From assembly GCF_003850565.1 (NCBI RefSeq), contig NZ_CP027706.1, positions 5,332,001 to 5,396,000 of the forward strand: DNA of 64,000 bases, written 5' to 3'. Positions 27,490-36,800 of this stretch are shown one piece after another. This stretch comes from Pseudomonas sessilinigenes. GTDB lineage: Bacteria; Pseudomonadota; Gammaproteobacteria; Pseudomonadales; Pseudomonadaceae. A model generated the notes under the pieces. It worked only from the letters and a program-made list of their open reading frames with translations. It had not been told where the DNA came from and did no database searches. The translations under genes were made by a program, and so were the position numbers. Positions within the stretch are counted from its first letter, which is position 1, and each line of letters begins with the position of its first letter.

Positions 27490-27563
27490 CTTCAGGTGTA
27501 CGCAGCATCTGCCTAAGTGGCTTTATCTCTCCACCAGACCTATCGATCAGCGACGCAACCGCC

Positions 27564-28730
27564 TCAGTCTCCCGCGTTCGTCATGGCTGACGCGCAGAAG
27601 ACGCTCGTCCCCTTTGACCCGGCTGCTGGTTCTGGCGCAGCTTCGCTCGCGATCGGTGTCGGTCCGAGGAGCTGACTGGCCCGACTGTCGAGCAGGGAGC
27701 CTGCCTGAAAGTAACCCATCACCGTGGTGACACTGCGATGTTCAGTCATGGCCATCACTTCGCCGAGCGGCACGCCCTGGCGCCCGGCCTCGGTTATAAA
27801 CCCCGACCTTAAACTGTGCGCCGCCCAATCGCCGTCGAGACCCGCCAGTTGCGCTCGGCGCTGGACAATGCGTGCGACTTGGTCCGCTGACAGCGCTGTG
27901 GTGCCGACCTTGTCACCTTTGTAAAGCCGGCGGAACAGCGGGCCACTGTCAGCAGGTGCCGCCACCAGCCAGGCAGCGAGGGCCTGCGCTGCTGGGCCGC
28001 GCAGCGGCTTCTCACGGTGCACCCCGCCGGTGTCTGTCTTGGTGGTGCCGAGAGCGTACAGCCAGGTGTCAACATCCAGTTGGCGCACGTCGCCGACCTG
28101 CAGGCCGACCACCTCGGACCGCCGACGGCCACCGCCACTCCATGCCAGCAGGAGGAGAGCGCGATCACGTACCCCGCGCACGCCGTCGGTGCAAGTGGCG
28201 AGTAGCGCCTGCAACGGCTCCAGCACAATCGCGGTTTTCTTGCGCACCGTCACACCCTGGCGCGATTGCGCCTTGCGCGCGTCGCGGAGCAAGGTCTTCA
28301 GCGCCGGTTCTTCGCACGGATTGGCCCAGCCGTTGAGCCGATGCCATTTGCCGAGCACCGAAAGGCGGTGACTGACGGTATTGAAGGCCAGCGCCCCCAG
28401 TCCCCCCTTGACCCGGGCGGTCACCAGCGCCACGTCGATCGCCGGCGGCAGCAGGTGCGCCCAGGTACCGTCGGCCAACGGCCGGGCCAAATGATCGAGG
28501 ACGAACTGCACGGCCACGGTCGCGGGGAGTGGCGCATCGCCCAGCACGTGTCCGTAGCGTAGCCGCAGCCAGGCCGACCAGTAGGTCAGGGCGCTGCGGT
28601 AGCTGCGAACGGTATTGGCTGCGGTGCCTGCGGAGATGAACGCTTCAGCGGCGGCGCGAGTGCTGTCGGCCAACTCCGCCAGCACCAACGGCTGGGAGGA
28701 GGGTAACTGTACAGGATCTGTCATTTTCAT
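27564..28730 (-). CDS. Tyrosine-type site-specific integrase
   Basis: About 388 aa from ATG 28730 (or 386 aa from ATG 28724, MTDPVQLPSSQP); the frame stays open to 28922 without good start evidence. The N-terminal SAM-like domain has TAANTVRSYRSALTYWSAWL. Catalytic motifs are present: box I RDRALLLLAWSGGGRRRSEV, the Lys region TTKTDTGG, HSLRSGF (HxxR), and TEHRSVTTVMGYFQ with the His/Arg and nucleophile Tyr. All active-site residues appear intact, unlike the neighbouring TnsF-like protein. Integrases of this kind in Pseudomonas are associated with integron-like elements that interrupt rulB, and a rulB fragment lies 12 kb downstream. It probably moved part of this accessory region. Confidence 0.88.
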   Translation of the reverse strand: MKMTDPVQLPSSQPLVLAELADSTRAAAEAFISAGTAANTVRSYRSALTYWSAWLRLRYGHVLGDAPLPATVAVQFVLDHLARPLADGTWAHLLPPAIDVALVTARVKGGLGALAFNTVSHRLSVLGKWHRLNGWANPCEEPALKTLLRDARKAQSRQGVTVRKKTAIVLEPLQALLATCTDGVRGVRDRALLLLAWSGGGRRRSEVVGLQVGDVRQLDVDTWLYALGTTKTDTGGVHREKPLRGPAAQALAAWLVAAPADSGPLFRRLYKGDKVGTTALSADQVARIVQRRAQLAGLDGDWAAHSLRSGFITEAGRQGVPLGEVMAMTEHRSVTTVMGYFQAGSLLDSRASQLLGPTPIASEAAPEPAAGSKGTSVFCASAMTNAGD

Positions 28731-28761
28731 CTCGCTCAATGCGGCTCGATCAACAGGTACG

Positions 28762-28778
28762 GATAACCTGTGGTTATC
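28762..28778. promoter_or_regulatory. Inverted repeat upstream of integrase, operator or att core
   Basis: GATAACC-TGT-GGTTATC is a perfect 7-bp inverted repeat with a 3-bp spacer, 32 bp upstream of the integrase start. It could be an operator or a recombinase core site (two arms around a short overlap). Confidence 0.45.
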
Positions 28779-28987
28779 AGGCCCAACCCAACTTAATACT
28801 TCGCGTGCGGGTAGGCCACTCGGATATGGAGGAACTTGCTGTGCATCCTGGATTGCTGACAGAGATACATCTGCCGACCCATAGTATGTCGCGACTGATA
28901 TCAACCCAATGTAGCTGGACACCTAAGGACTCTCCGATCAAGTCAGCACAGGTCATCTGAACTGCCCTGAAATAGCCCCCGTCCCAT

Positions 28988-29717
28988 TGTGTTCATCTGC
29001 TGCAGAACTGGTTCTCGCTGAGCGACCCAGCCATGGAAGAGGCGCTGCACGAGATCACTTCGATGTGCCAGTTTGCTCGTCTGACGCTCAGCGCTCCGAT
29101 CCCCGAAGACACGACAATCATGAGCTTCCAGCACCTGCTGGAGAAGCACGAACTGGCTTCGGGGATTCTGGAAACAATCAACAATTACCTGCGAGACAAG
29201 GGCCTGTTGCGCCAGGGCTCCATCGTCGACGCCACCAGCATCCACGCACCCAGTTCGACCAAGAACAAGGAAGGCAAACGCGATCCTGAAATGCATCAGA
29301 CGAAGAAGGGTAATCAGTATTTCTTCGGCATGAAGGCGCATATCGGGGCCAATGCCGAGTCGGAGCTGGTGCACCACGTCCACGGCACAACGACGAATGT
29401 AGCTGATGTAACGGAGGTCGCGCACCTGTTGCATGGCGATGAGATGCCGATGCGGGTTATACCGCGTGGAGAAACGGCCGGAGCATGAAGGGCGGCAGGT
29501 GATCTGGCAGATTGCGGCTCGTCGTAGCACCTACAAACACTTGAGCAAACGCAGCGTGCTCTATAAAGCCAGACGCAAGATCGAGAAGGTCAAAGCGCAG
29601 GCGCGAGCGAAGGTCGAACATCCATTCCGTGTGATCAAGCGCCAATTCGGTTATGTGAAAACCCGCTTCCGTGGCTTGGCCAAGAACACGATCTACAAGC
29701 CGTCCATTTCAAGATGA
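28988..29717 (+). pseudogene. IS5-family transposase remnant, internally deleted
   Basis: From about 28988 (HLLQNWFSLSDPAMEEALHE) the frame reads an IS5-type transposase: GLLRQGSIVDATSIHAPSST, then RDPEMHQTKKGNQYFFGMKA, then ADVTEVAHLLHGDE. At about 29445 it breaks, and another frame carries only the C-terminal block (KAQARAKVEHPFRVIKRQFG, then YVKTRFRGLAKNT). The segment with the second catalytic Asp (FADAGY region) and much of the core are gone, as is the 5' end. It is not mobile by itself. Confidence 0.88.
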
Positions 29718-29850
29718 GGAGCAACTTGTTCGGAGTTTCCCTAGACACTCAATATCAAACCTAGGGCGTGCCGTTGATGAGGCGGTTGACATTGCCGCTG
29801 CCATGGTTAATTATGCGACTATTCAGTCCGTTTATTGAGTGGCACCAGCT

Positions 29851-30471
29851 ATGGCCCGCACCCGCAACGAACAATTGCATGAGCAACGCCGCGAACAGAT
29901 CCTGTTGGCAGCTACCCGCGTCTTCAAGGAGAAGGGATTCCATGGCGCCCGTACCGAAGACATCTGCCAGCAGGCGGGCATGAGTGCCGGAGCGGTCTTT
30001 CGTTATTTCTCCGACAAACGAGAGATTATTGACGCCATTATCGCAATTGAGTGCGAACGCTACCTTTCTCAGGCTCAACAATTATTCAGTAAGGACGGGT
30101 TGCACCACTTAGCTAGCATCAGCGCAGAGAAACTGGCGCAGGAATTGTGCCCTGGAGATCTTGATCTCAGCCTGGATAGCTGGTTGGAGGTAACGCGTGG
30201 TCATGACCAGACACGTCTCATTGAAGTAGACCAGCAGATGCGTAAACAGCTGATTGAGCTTCTAGCCAATGGTCAACGTGAGGGCTGGGTTCGCCCGGGT
30301 CTTTCTCCACAAGGAGCGGCGGGGCTCTTGTTTTCATTACTCAGCGGTCTGTGGCTGGAAATGAATTTGGGCTTGGCCGCCAATACTGACCACGCTGCTG
30401 CGGCACTCGGCGATTTTGTAAGAACCTATCTATTTGTTCCTGAATTTCAACGCAGGTTTGGATCATGGTGA
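29851..30471 (+). CDS. TetR/AcrR-family repressor, likely of the RND operon
   Basis: 206 aa from ATG 29851 (MARTRNEQLHEQRREQILLA); a GTG at 29839 is possible but less likely. The HTH is residues about 10-55 (LAATRVFKEKGFHGARTEDI, then AGMSAGAVFRYFSDKREII). The C-terminal ligand-binding domain is about 150 aa with SLLSGLWLEMNLGL near the end. It is followed by a terminator and then a promoter containing a 14-bp palindrome, ahead of the efflux genes. The arrangement suggests drug- or solvent-induced derepression of that operon. Confidence 0.88.
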   Translation: MARTRNEQLHEQRREQILLAATRVFKEKGFHGARTEDICQQAGMSAGAVFRYFSDKREIIDAIIAIECERYLSQAQQLFSKDGLHHLASISAEKLAQELCPGDLDLSLDSWLEVTRGHDQTRLIEVDQQMRKQLIELLANGQREGWVRPGLSPQGAAGLLFSLLSGLWLEMNLGLAANTDHAAAALGDFVRTYLFVPEFQRRFGSW

Positions 30472-30489
30472 ATAGAACCGTTTTAAAAC

Positions 30490-30515
30490 GCCCTTCATCG
30501 ATGGGCTTTTTTTTT
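30490..30515 (+). terminator. Rho-independent terminator after tetR gene
   Basis: GCCCTTCATCGATGGGC folds with GCCC/GGGC and an inner CAT/ATG pairing and is followed by nine T residues. It lies 19 bp after the TetR stop. Confidence 0.75.
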
Positions 30516-30519
30516 AAGA

Positions 30520-30542
30520 TATAATGAGACGGAGTACTCCGT
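30520..30542 (+). promoter_or_regulatory. Candidate efflux promoter with TetR operator palindrome
   Basis: TATAAT at 30520-30525 is a consensus -10 box. It is followed at once by ACGGAGTACTCCGT (30529-30542), a perfect 14-bp palindrome covering the expected transcription start. A repressor bound here would block the promoter. No good -35 is visible because the terminator T-run occupies that position. Confidence 0.6.
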
Positions 30543-30549
30543 TTATTTT

Positions 30550-31113
30550 TTGAAAGTTTCGAATTGGCCTATTGAGCTTCTGCTGTTGATTGTCGGCGTT
30601 TTGCTGATGAGCGCCTGTAGTCATTCGCAGGTGGCGCACTCGGAGGAAGCTGTAAATGACTTTTCTCCACATGTAAATAGCACCGATAGAGCAGTGATCA
30701 AGGTCCAGGCTACCGAGATCGCGGCGGAGTCCTCGAAAAGCAATGCCTCGCTAGGGGGGAGCAAGAAGATGGATTCTCAAACGAAGCTTCCCATGCCCGA
30801 AACGTCCATGAAAAAGACTTGCAGATATTGGGCGACGATCTCGTCGACAGTTACCTATGGACTTCACATGCCGAGAGTCTTACGCAGGAGCCCACTGAGA
30901 TCCTCCCTCTGTTCGGGCATCTCGGACGCTAAATCAACCCCGTCCAGTGGGCCTTCTGATCTCTCAGGAAAACGTGGTGAACACAGCGATTGCTTCTCTC
31001 CATTCTTGAATTCGATAGAAATACTAAGCACCGATATCCAAGCGGGATTGGAAAGTTTTTTACGAGGAAATGTATTGCCTACCGGGAAAATCTATAGCAT
31101 CCGGAGTATCTAA
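30550..31113 (+). CDS. Putative small lipoprotein, possibly frameshifted
   Basis: The start would be TTG 30550, directly after the promoter. The N-terminus is a convincing lipoprotein signal (LLLLIVGVLLMSAC, cleavage before Cys). After residue about 95 the sequence loses protein-like character (runs of S, R and L). In the +2 neighbouring frame the stretch DLQILGDDLVDSYLWTSHAE looks more natural and runs to a stop near 30956. A frameshift near 30820 is therefore likely and the gene may be broken. Family not recognised. It lies upstream of the outer-membrane factor in the same direction. Confidence 0.4.
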   Translation: MKVSNWPIELLLLIVGVLLMSACSHSQVAHSEEAVNDFSPHVNSTDRAVIKVQATEIAAESSKSNASLGGSKKMDSQTKLPMPETSMKKTCRYWATISSTVTYGLHMPRVLRRSPLRSSLCSGISDAKSTPSSGPSDLSGKRGEHSDCFSPFLNSIEILSTDIQAGLESFLRGNVLPTGKIYSIRSI

Positions 31114-31207
31114 CCTGCCCGCGGTTTATTTCTATGAAAATTCTCTTTACTCAACATGTCACTCAATTAGCGAGTGACAGTTCGCGCCCTACAGGGGAAG
31201 CCTGCTC

Positions 31208-32677
31208 ATGCAGTCAACTGCCAATTCAACGGTGAATCCAATGCGGTTGTTTAAACGCCCCCACCGGCTAGCACTCTTTTTTTCTTTTATCAGTACTGCC
31301 TTGCTCTTATGTAGTTGTGCAACCAAACATGTGGAGCAACTATCAGCCGATCCCAAAGTGCCGGCGCAATGGGAAGCGCCAATGCCTGATTCACGGCGGG
31401 CAACTGAGTTGAAGAATTGGTGGAAATCGCAAAATGAGCCGGAGCTTGTGACGCTAATTGAGGCCGCTAATGAAGTCAGCCCCAATATCGCAAGTGCATT
31501 AGCACGAATAGAACGGGCGAAGGCATCACAGGTGCAGGATCTATCATCTTTGCTGCCAGAATTAACAGCAACTATGTCGCGTAATAAGTCCTATTCTCCA
31601 CTCGCTAATGGTGCCTACACTCAAACTCAAACAGGGGTTCAAGTCAGTTGGGCGCTGGACTTGGCCAAACTTAATGGTTCGCAACTAAGCAGTGGTCAAG
31701 CGGGACTAGAAAGTGCCGATGCACAATGGCATAACGCCCGCATTTTGGTTGCAGCAGAAGTAGCCGATCTTTATTACGCGTCACGTATTTGTCAGCGTCA
31801 GTCGGAACTCTATAACCGGGACGCGGAGTCTTATGAGCGCTCGGTTCAGATGATGCTGCGTTCTTTGCAAGCTGGCATGGCTGCAGATGGGGAACTGGCA
31901 GCAGAGCGATATAACGCAGCGCAGGTGATGGGGCAGTTGCAGAAGCAACAAGCTACTTGTGAGCTACAGATCAAGGGACTAGTAGCCTTGACCGGACAAA
32001 GCGAACCTAGTCTCCGACAACTGTTGCAACCCGCCTGGCAACGCCCTCTGTCATTAGCCTCATTCAGCGTGTCGGCAATACCAGCCCAGGCCCTGAGCCA
32101 GCGTCCCGACGTCTATGTGGCCGAGCTGGATGTCATACAAGCTCAGGCAAGGGTCATGCAAGCGCAAGCCAACCGCTTACCTCGTTTGAGCCTGGAGGGT
32201 TTCGTCGGGCGCAGCAGTATCGATGCTGGAGACGTCAGCGTTCGCAATGCCACTAGCTGGACCTTCGGACCCCTGGCGCTAAATCTTCCGATATTCGATG
32301 CCGGACGTCGGGCTGCTGACCAGCGGGCCGCCGAGGAAGATCTCAATGCCTCGATCAGTGCGTACCACGCACGGGTTCGCCTTGCAGTACGCGAAATCGA
32401 AGAAGCCTTAGTGCAACTCGACAGTGCCGACCAGCGCTTGTGCTACAGCCGCGTCGCTGCTGAACAAGCGGCTATTCGTCTGCAGTCGAGCGAGCGCTTG
32501 CTACAGGAAGGAATGCTCAGTCCGTTCGAGCTGGAGGAGCTCCGGCGCAAGGCGCGCGCGGCCGAGCAGGATTCGTTGGCCTTGGATCTGGAAGGTCGAC
32601 GTGCCTGGACAACCCTCTACCGCGCTGTTGGCGGGGGCTTCGACCGCTCATCTATGAATACTGAATCTAAACCATGA
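31208..32677 (+). CDS. Outer-membrane factor lipoprotein of RND efflux system (NodT/OprM family)
   Basis: 489 aa. Residues about 20-38 are a lipoprotein signal ending LLLCSCATK. Two internally related OEP repeats follow (SALARIERAKASQVQD ... VSWALDLAKLNG; then QRPDVYVAELDVIQAQARVM ... LALNLPIFDAGRR), which is the TolC/OprM coiled-coil plus barrel design. It forms the trimeric exit duct. AGGGGA precedes the ATG at good spacing. Its stop overlaps the adaptor start (ATGA), indicating one operon. Confidence 0.92.
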   Translation: MQSTANSTVNPMRLFKRPHRLALFFSFISTALLLCSCATKHVEQLSADPKVPAQWEAPMPDSRRATELKNWWKSQNEPELVTLIEAANEVSPNIASALARIERAKASQVQDLSSLLPELTATMSRNKSYSPLANGAYTQTQTGVQVSWALDLAKLNGSQLSSGQAGLESADAQWHNARILVAAEVADLYYASRICQRQSELYNRDAESYERSVQMMLRSLQAGMAADGELAAERYNAAQVMGQLQKQQATCELQIKGLVALTGQSEPSLRQLLQPAWQRPLSLASFSVSAIPAQALSQRPDVYVAELDVIQAQARVMQAQANRLPRLSLEGFVGRSSIDAGDVSVRNATSWTFGPLALNLPIFDAGRRAADQRAAEEDLNASISAYHARVRLAVREIEEALVQLDSADQRLCYSRVAAEQAAIRLQSSERLLQEGMLSPFELEELRRKARAAEQDSLALDLEGRRAWTTLYRAVGGGFDRSSMNTESKP

Positions 32678-33828
32678 CCCAACCAACACCCTTGAACACC
32701 GAGGCCCGCATGCGACCTTCGCCTTTCTATGTCATTGCACTGGCGCTGACTCTTCCTCTGTTCATGACAGCCTGCGGGCCTACAGAACTACCAGCGGTTG
32801 CGGAGGCCAGTAAGCCCGCACTGACAGTCAGCCTTGCCACCCCGACCTTGCAACCGGTGAGCAATGTGATCAGCGCCAACGGTTCAGTTGCTGCGTGGCA
32901 AGAGGCAATTATTGGCCCAGAGATCAACGGATTGCGCGTAGAGGAAGTTTTGGTCCAAGTCGGAGACCGAGTGCGAAAGGGGCAACCCCTCGCAAGGTTT
33001 GCTCGCGATACGGTGGAGAACGATCGAATGCTGGCAGAGGCGGCCTTGCATGAGGCTAGCGCGGCGGCAGGAGAAGCACGCGCGGATGGCCAGCGGGCTC
33101 GTAACTTGGAGGATTCCGGCAACCTAAGCGCGCAACGTATTCAACAACTATTGACCCAGGAACAGACTACCCAGGCCCGCCTGGAAACCGCTCGGGCCCA
33201 GCTGGCGTTGCAGAAACTGCGCTTGAGCCAGACGGTACTGCGTGCTCCTGACGATGGAATCGTGGCTGCGCGCTCAGCAACCATCGGTTCGGTACCAGCC
33301 CAGGGTAATGAAATGTTCCGCTTGATTCGCCAGGGCCGCCTCGAATGGAGAGCGGAATTGGCTGCGCAACAATTAGAGCAGATTCGCCCAGGCCAAAAAG
33401 CCATGATCACCTCGCCTGGCGGCAGCACGTGGAGCGGTGTGGTACGTCTTGTTGCTCCGACTATCGATCCAAGCTCACGTCGGGGGATGGTTTATGTGGA
33501 CATCGACAGCGCGAAAGCAGGGGAGGAGGGCTTTATCCCACCTGGGGCGTATGTCAGCGGTGAACTGATGACGGGGATACAACGAGCGATGATGGTGCCG
33601 CAGTCCGCTGTGGTGGCTCGTGATGGTTTTCACTTGGTATTTGTAGTGAGCAAGGACATGCAGGTCTCTGCACTGAAGGTTAGCGTTGGACGCATCTTCG
33701 GCGACCAACAGGAAGTCCTTTCAGGTCTTAAAGGAGCCGAGCGTATCGTCGCCAGCGGCGGGGCCTTTCTGAACAACGGTGACAGAGTTCGGCTAGCCAG
33801 TTCACCTGCCAACCCTGACCAGCATTGA
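32674..33828 (+). CDS. RND periplasmic adaptor lipoprotein (membrane fusion protein)
   Basis: 384 aa. The lipobox LFMTACG lies near residue 32; the second Met (MRPSPFYV) is an alternative start. The lipoyl halves are EINGLRVEEVLVQVGDRVRKG and TVLRAPDDGIVAARSATIGS around a coiled-coil hairpin, then beta-barrel (WRAELAAQQLEQIRPGQKAM) and membrane-proximal regions. It connects the RND pump to the outer-membrane factor. The ATGA overlap upstream and the 10-bp gap downstream confirm a three-gene operon. Confidence 0.92.
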   Translation: MTQPTPLNTEARMRPSPFYVIALALTLPLFMTACGPTELPAVAEASKPALTVSLATPTLQPVSNVISANGSVAAWQEAIIGPEINGLRVEEVLVQVGDRVRKGQPLARFARDTVENDRMLAEAALHEASAAAGEARADGQRARNLEDSGNLSAQRIQQLLTQEQTTQARLETARAQLALQKLRLSQTVLRAPDDGIVAARSATIGSVPAQGNEMFRLIRQGRLEWRAELAAQQLEQIRPGQKAMITSPGGSTWSGVVRLVAPTIDPSSRRGMVYVDIDSAKAGEEGFIPPGAYVSGELMTGIQRAMMVPQSAVVARDGFHLVFVVSKDMQVSALKVSVGRIFGDQQEVLSGLKGAERIVASGGAFLNNGDRVRLASSPANPDQH

Positions 33829-33838
33829 GAGCCCCGAC

Positions 33839-36800
33839 ATGAATCTTTCGACCTGGTCTATCCGCAGTCCCATTCCTTCTATTCTGCTGTTCCTGATATT
33901 GAGTATTGCTGGTCTTTACGCCTTCCATGGAATGAAGGTACAGAACTTTCCGGATATGGATCTGCCGACCGTCTCGGTATCGGCGGCACTCCCGGGCGCG
34001 GCGCCACCGCAGTTGGAAACTGAGGTCGCACGTAAGTTGGAAGACTCGATTTCTTCCGTGCAAGGTCTGAAAAATCTACGTAGCACCATCCAAGATGGCA
34101 TGGTGTCGATTTCCGCCGAGTTCCGCCTTGAAAAACCCGTGCAGGAAGCCGTGGACGATGTACGTTCGGCCGTGCAGCGTGTACGCGCGGACCTGCCGAC
34201 AGACCTGCGCGATCCAATCGTTAGCAAGCTGAACATCATCGGTAGTCCGATCCTGGCGTTTTCTATCAGCTCTAGCAATATGGATGAAAGCGAGCTGTCC
34301 TGGTATGTGGACAACACCCTGTCGCGAAACTTGAGAGGGATCAGGGGAGTGGGCTCGGTGACCCGCGTTGGTGGGTTGAGCCGTGAAATCCAGGTTGAGC
34401 TTGATCCATTGAAGCTGGAAGCGATCGGTGTCACAGCGGCCGAAATTTCGCAGCAACTGCGCAATGTACAAACCGACGCTACGGGCGGTTTGGTCGATCT
34501 GGGTCATAGCAAACAGCCGTTGCGTCTCATGGCGCGAGTCAAAAGTGCTGATGAGCTGACAGCGGTGGAACTGTCGGCTCCGGGTGGGCAGCATTTTCGG
34601 CTCGGGGAGGTGGCAAGCATCAAGGATACCGTTGCCGAGCGTAACTCCCTGGCCTTGCTCGACGGTAAGCCTGTGGTCGGCTTCGAGATCGCTCGAGCCA
34701 AGGGGGCTGGCGAGGTAGAAGTAGGCGACGGGGTGCAGCAAGCAATAGCGCAATTGCGTCGTGAACGGCCCGACCTGCAGATCACTCAGGTCTTCGACTT
34801 CGTCCAGACTGCGCAGGATGAGTTCGATGCCTCCATGAGCATACTTTACGAAGGCGCGCTTCTGGCGATCCTCATCGTGTTCTTGTTTCTGCGGGATGTT
34901 CGCGCCACCCTGATTTCAGCTGCAGCCTTACCATTATCCGTACTGCCGGCATTCATCGTTATGGACATGATGGGGTTCTCGTTGAACGCAGTGACCCTGC
35001 TAGCTCTGTCGCTGGTAATCGGACTGCTGGTGGACGACGCCATTGTTGAAGTGGAGAACATTGAACGCCACATAACCTTGGGCAAGACACCGCTGCAAGC
35101 GGCCAAGGACGCAGCCTCGGAGATCGGCTTGGCTGTGGTAGCCACAACTTTCGCGCTGATAGCGGTGTTTCTGCCAACGGCTTTCATGGACGGTATCGCC
35201 GGCAGGTTCTTCAAGCAGTTTGGCTGGACAGCGGCTTTGGCAGTATTCGCGTCTCTGGTGGTGGCGCGCCTGCTGACCCCGATGATGGCAGCCTATCTGA
35301 TGAAGGCTCATTCAAGGCCCCAGCGCGACCCATTCTGGATGCCAGCTTACTTGCGCATAAGCCAATGGGCTTTGGGCCATCGTTGGATCACCCTGTTCAT
35401 GGCGGGTGGTTTTTTCGTCGGCTCGCTGATGTTGATTCCACTGTTGCCCCAAGGGTTCTTCCCTCCCGATGACAACTCTCAAACCCAAGTCACTTTGGAG
35501 CTGCCTCCTGGTGCCACGCTGGCTCAGACCCAGGCGAAGGCCGAAGATGCGCGTCGTCGCCTGGAATCGTTGCCCCACGTGCAGCGCATCTTCACCACCA
35601 TCGGTGGTGGCTCTGCGGGAAGTACCTCAGGCGAGGAAAGCAAGCCCGAAATGCGTGTCGCCATGCTTACCGTGCTGCTCGACCCGCGTAAGGAACGGCC
35701 GAAGAAAAATGTAATTGAGGCCCAGATCCGTACACAGATGGCCGAGCTGGCCGGCGTGCGCAGCAAGGTGGGATTCGGCAATTCGGGTGAGAAGTACCAA
35801 CTGGTGCTAGCAGGCGACGATCCTAGGTTGCTGGCTGAGGCAGCAGATACAGTACAGCAGGACCTGCGAAACCTTCCCGGCCTGGGCAACATCTCCTCCA
35901 ATACGGGTCTGGTCCGTAATGAAATCATCTTGCGGCCGGACTTCGCCAAAGCCGCCGAGCTAGGGGTTACAGGGACTGCTATCGCCGATACGTTGCGGGT
36001 GGCGACTGTCGGTGACTATGACCAATTGCTGGCCAAGCTCAATCTGGAACAACGCCAGATACCTATCGTGGTCAAGTTATCGCGAGATGTGCGGGAGGAT
36101 ATGCGTCTCCTGGAACGCTTGACGGTTAGGGGAGCCAAGGGACCGGTGCTGCTCAACCAGGTGGTGCAACTTGAGCAAAATGGCGGTCCGGCACGCTTGA
36201 GCCGAATCAATCGTGCCCGCAGTGTCATCATCGATGTTGAACTCTCCGGGATGCCGCTGGGTGACCTAACCGCTCAGGTGGCGACGTTGCCTTCGATCCG
36301 CAATTTGCCTGGCGGCGTCCATCAGGTGACGCAGGGCGACGAAGAAATGATGCGCGAGTTGTTCACCGGTTTCGGCGTAGCCATGTTCAGCGGCGTATTG
36401 GCGATCTATGTAGTCCTGGTACTGCTGTTCAAGGATTTTTTTCAGCCTGTCACCATCCTTGCAGCGCTTCCCTTGTCGTTAGGCGGTGCCTTCGTCGGGT
36501 TGTTGCTGGCAGGTCAGGCGTTCTCGCTGTCCTCGCTCATCGGGTTGGTGATGTTGATGGGGATCGCTACCAAGAACTCCATTCTGTTGGTGGATTATGC
36601 AATCGAGGCTCGTCGCGGCCATCCCGGCCCGGATGGAGTGGCGACAGAGCAGCCCATGGGACGTACCGAGGCGTTGATCGACGCCTGCCACAAAAGGGCG
36701 CGCCCGGTCATCATGACCACTCTTGCTATGGGGGCAGGCATGCTACCGGTAGCCTTGGGCCTGGGCAGTGCCGACCCGAGCTTCCGCAGCCCAATGGCGG

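Noticed and set aside
27724..28562. Several + strand frames inside the integrase region
   Set aside because: They overlap an integrase with complete catalytic motifs and have no features of their own.
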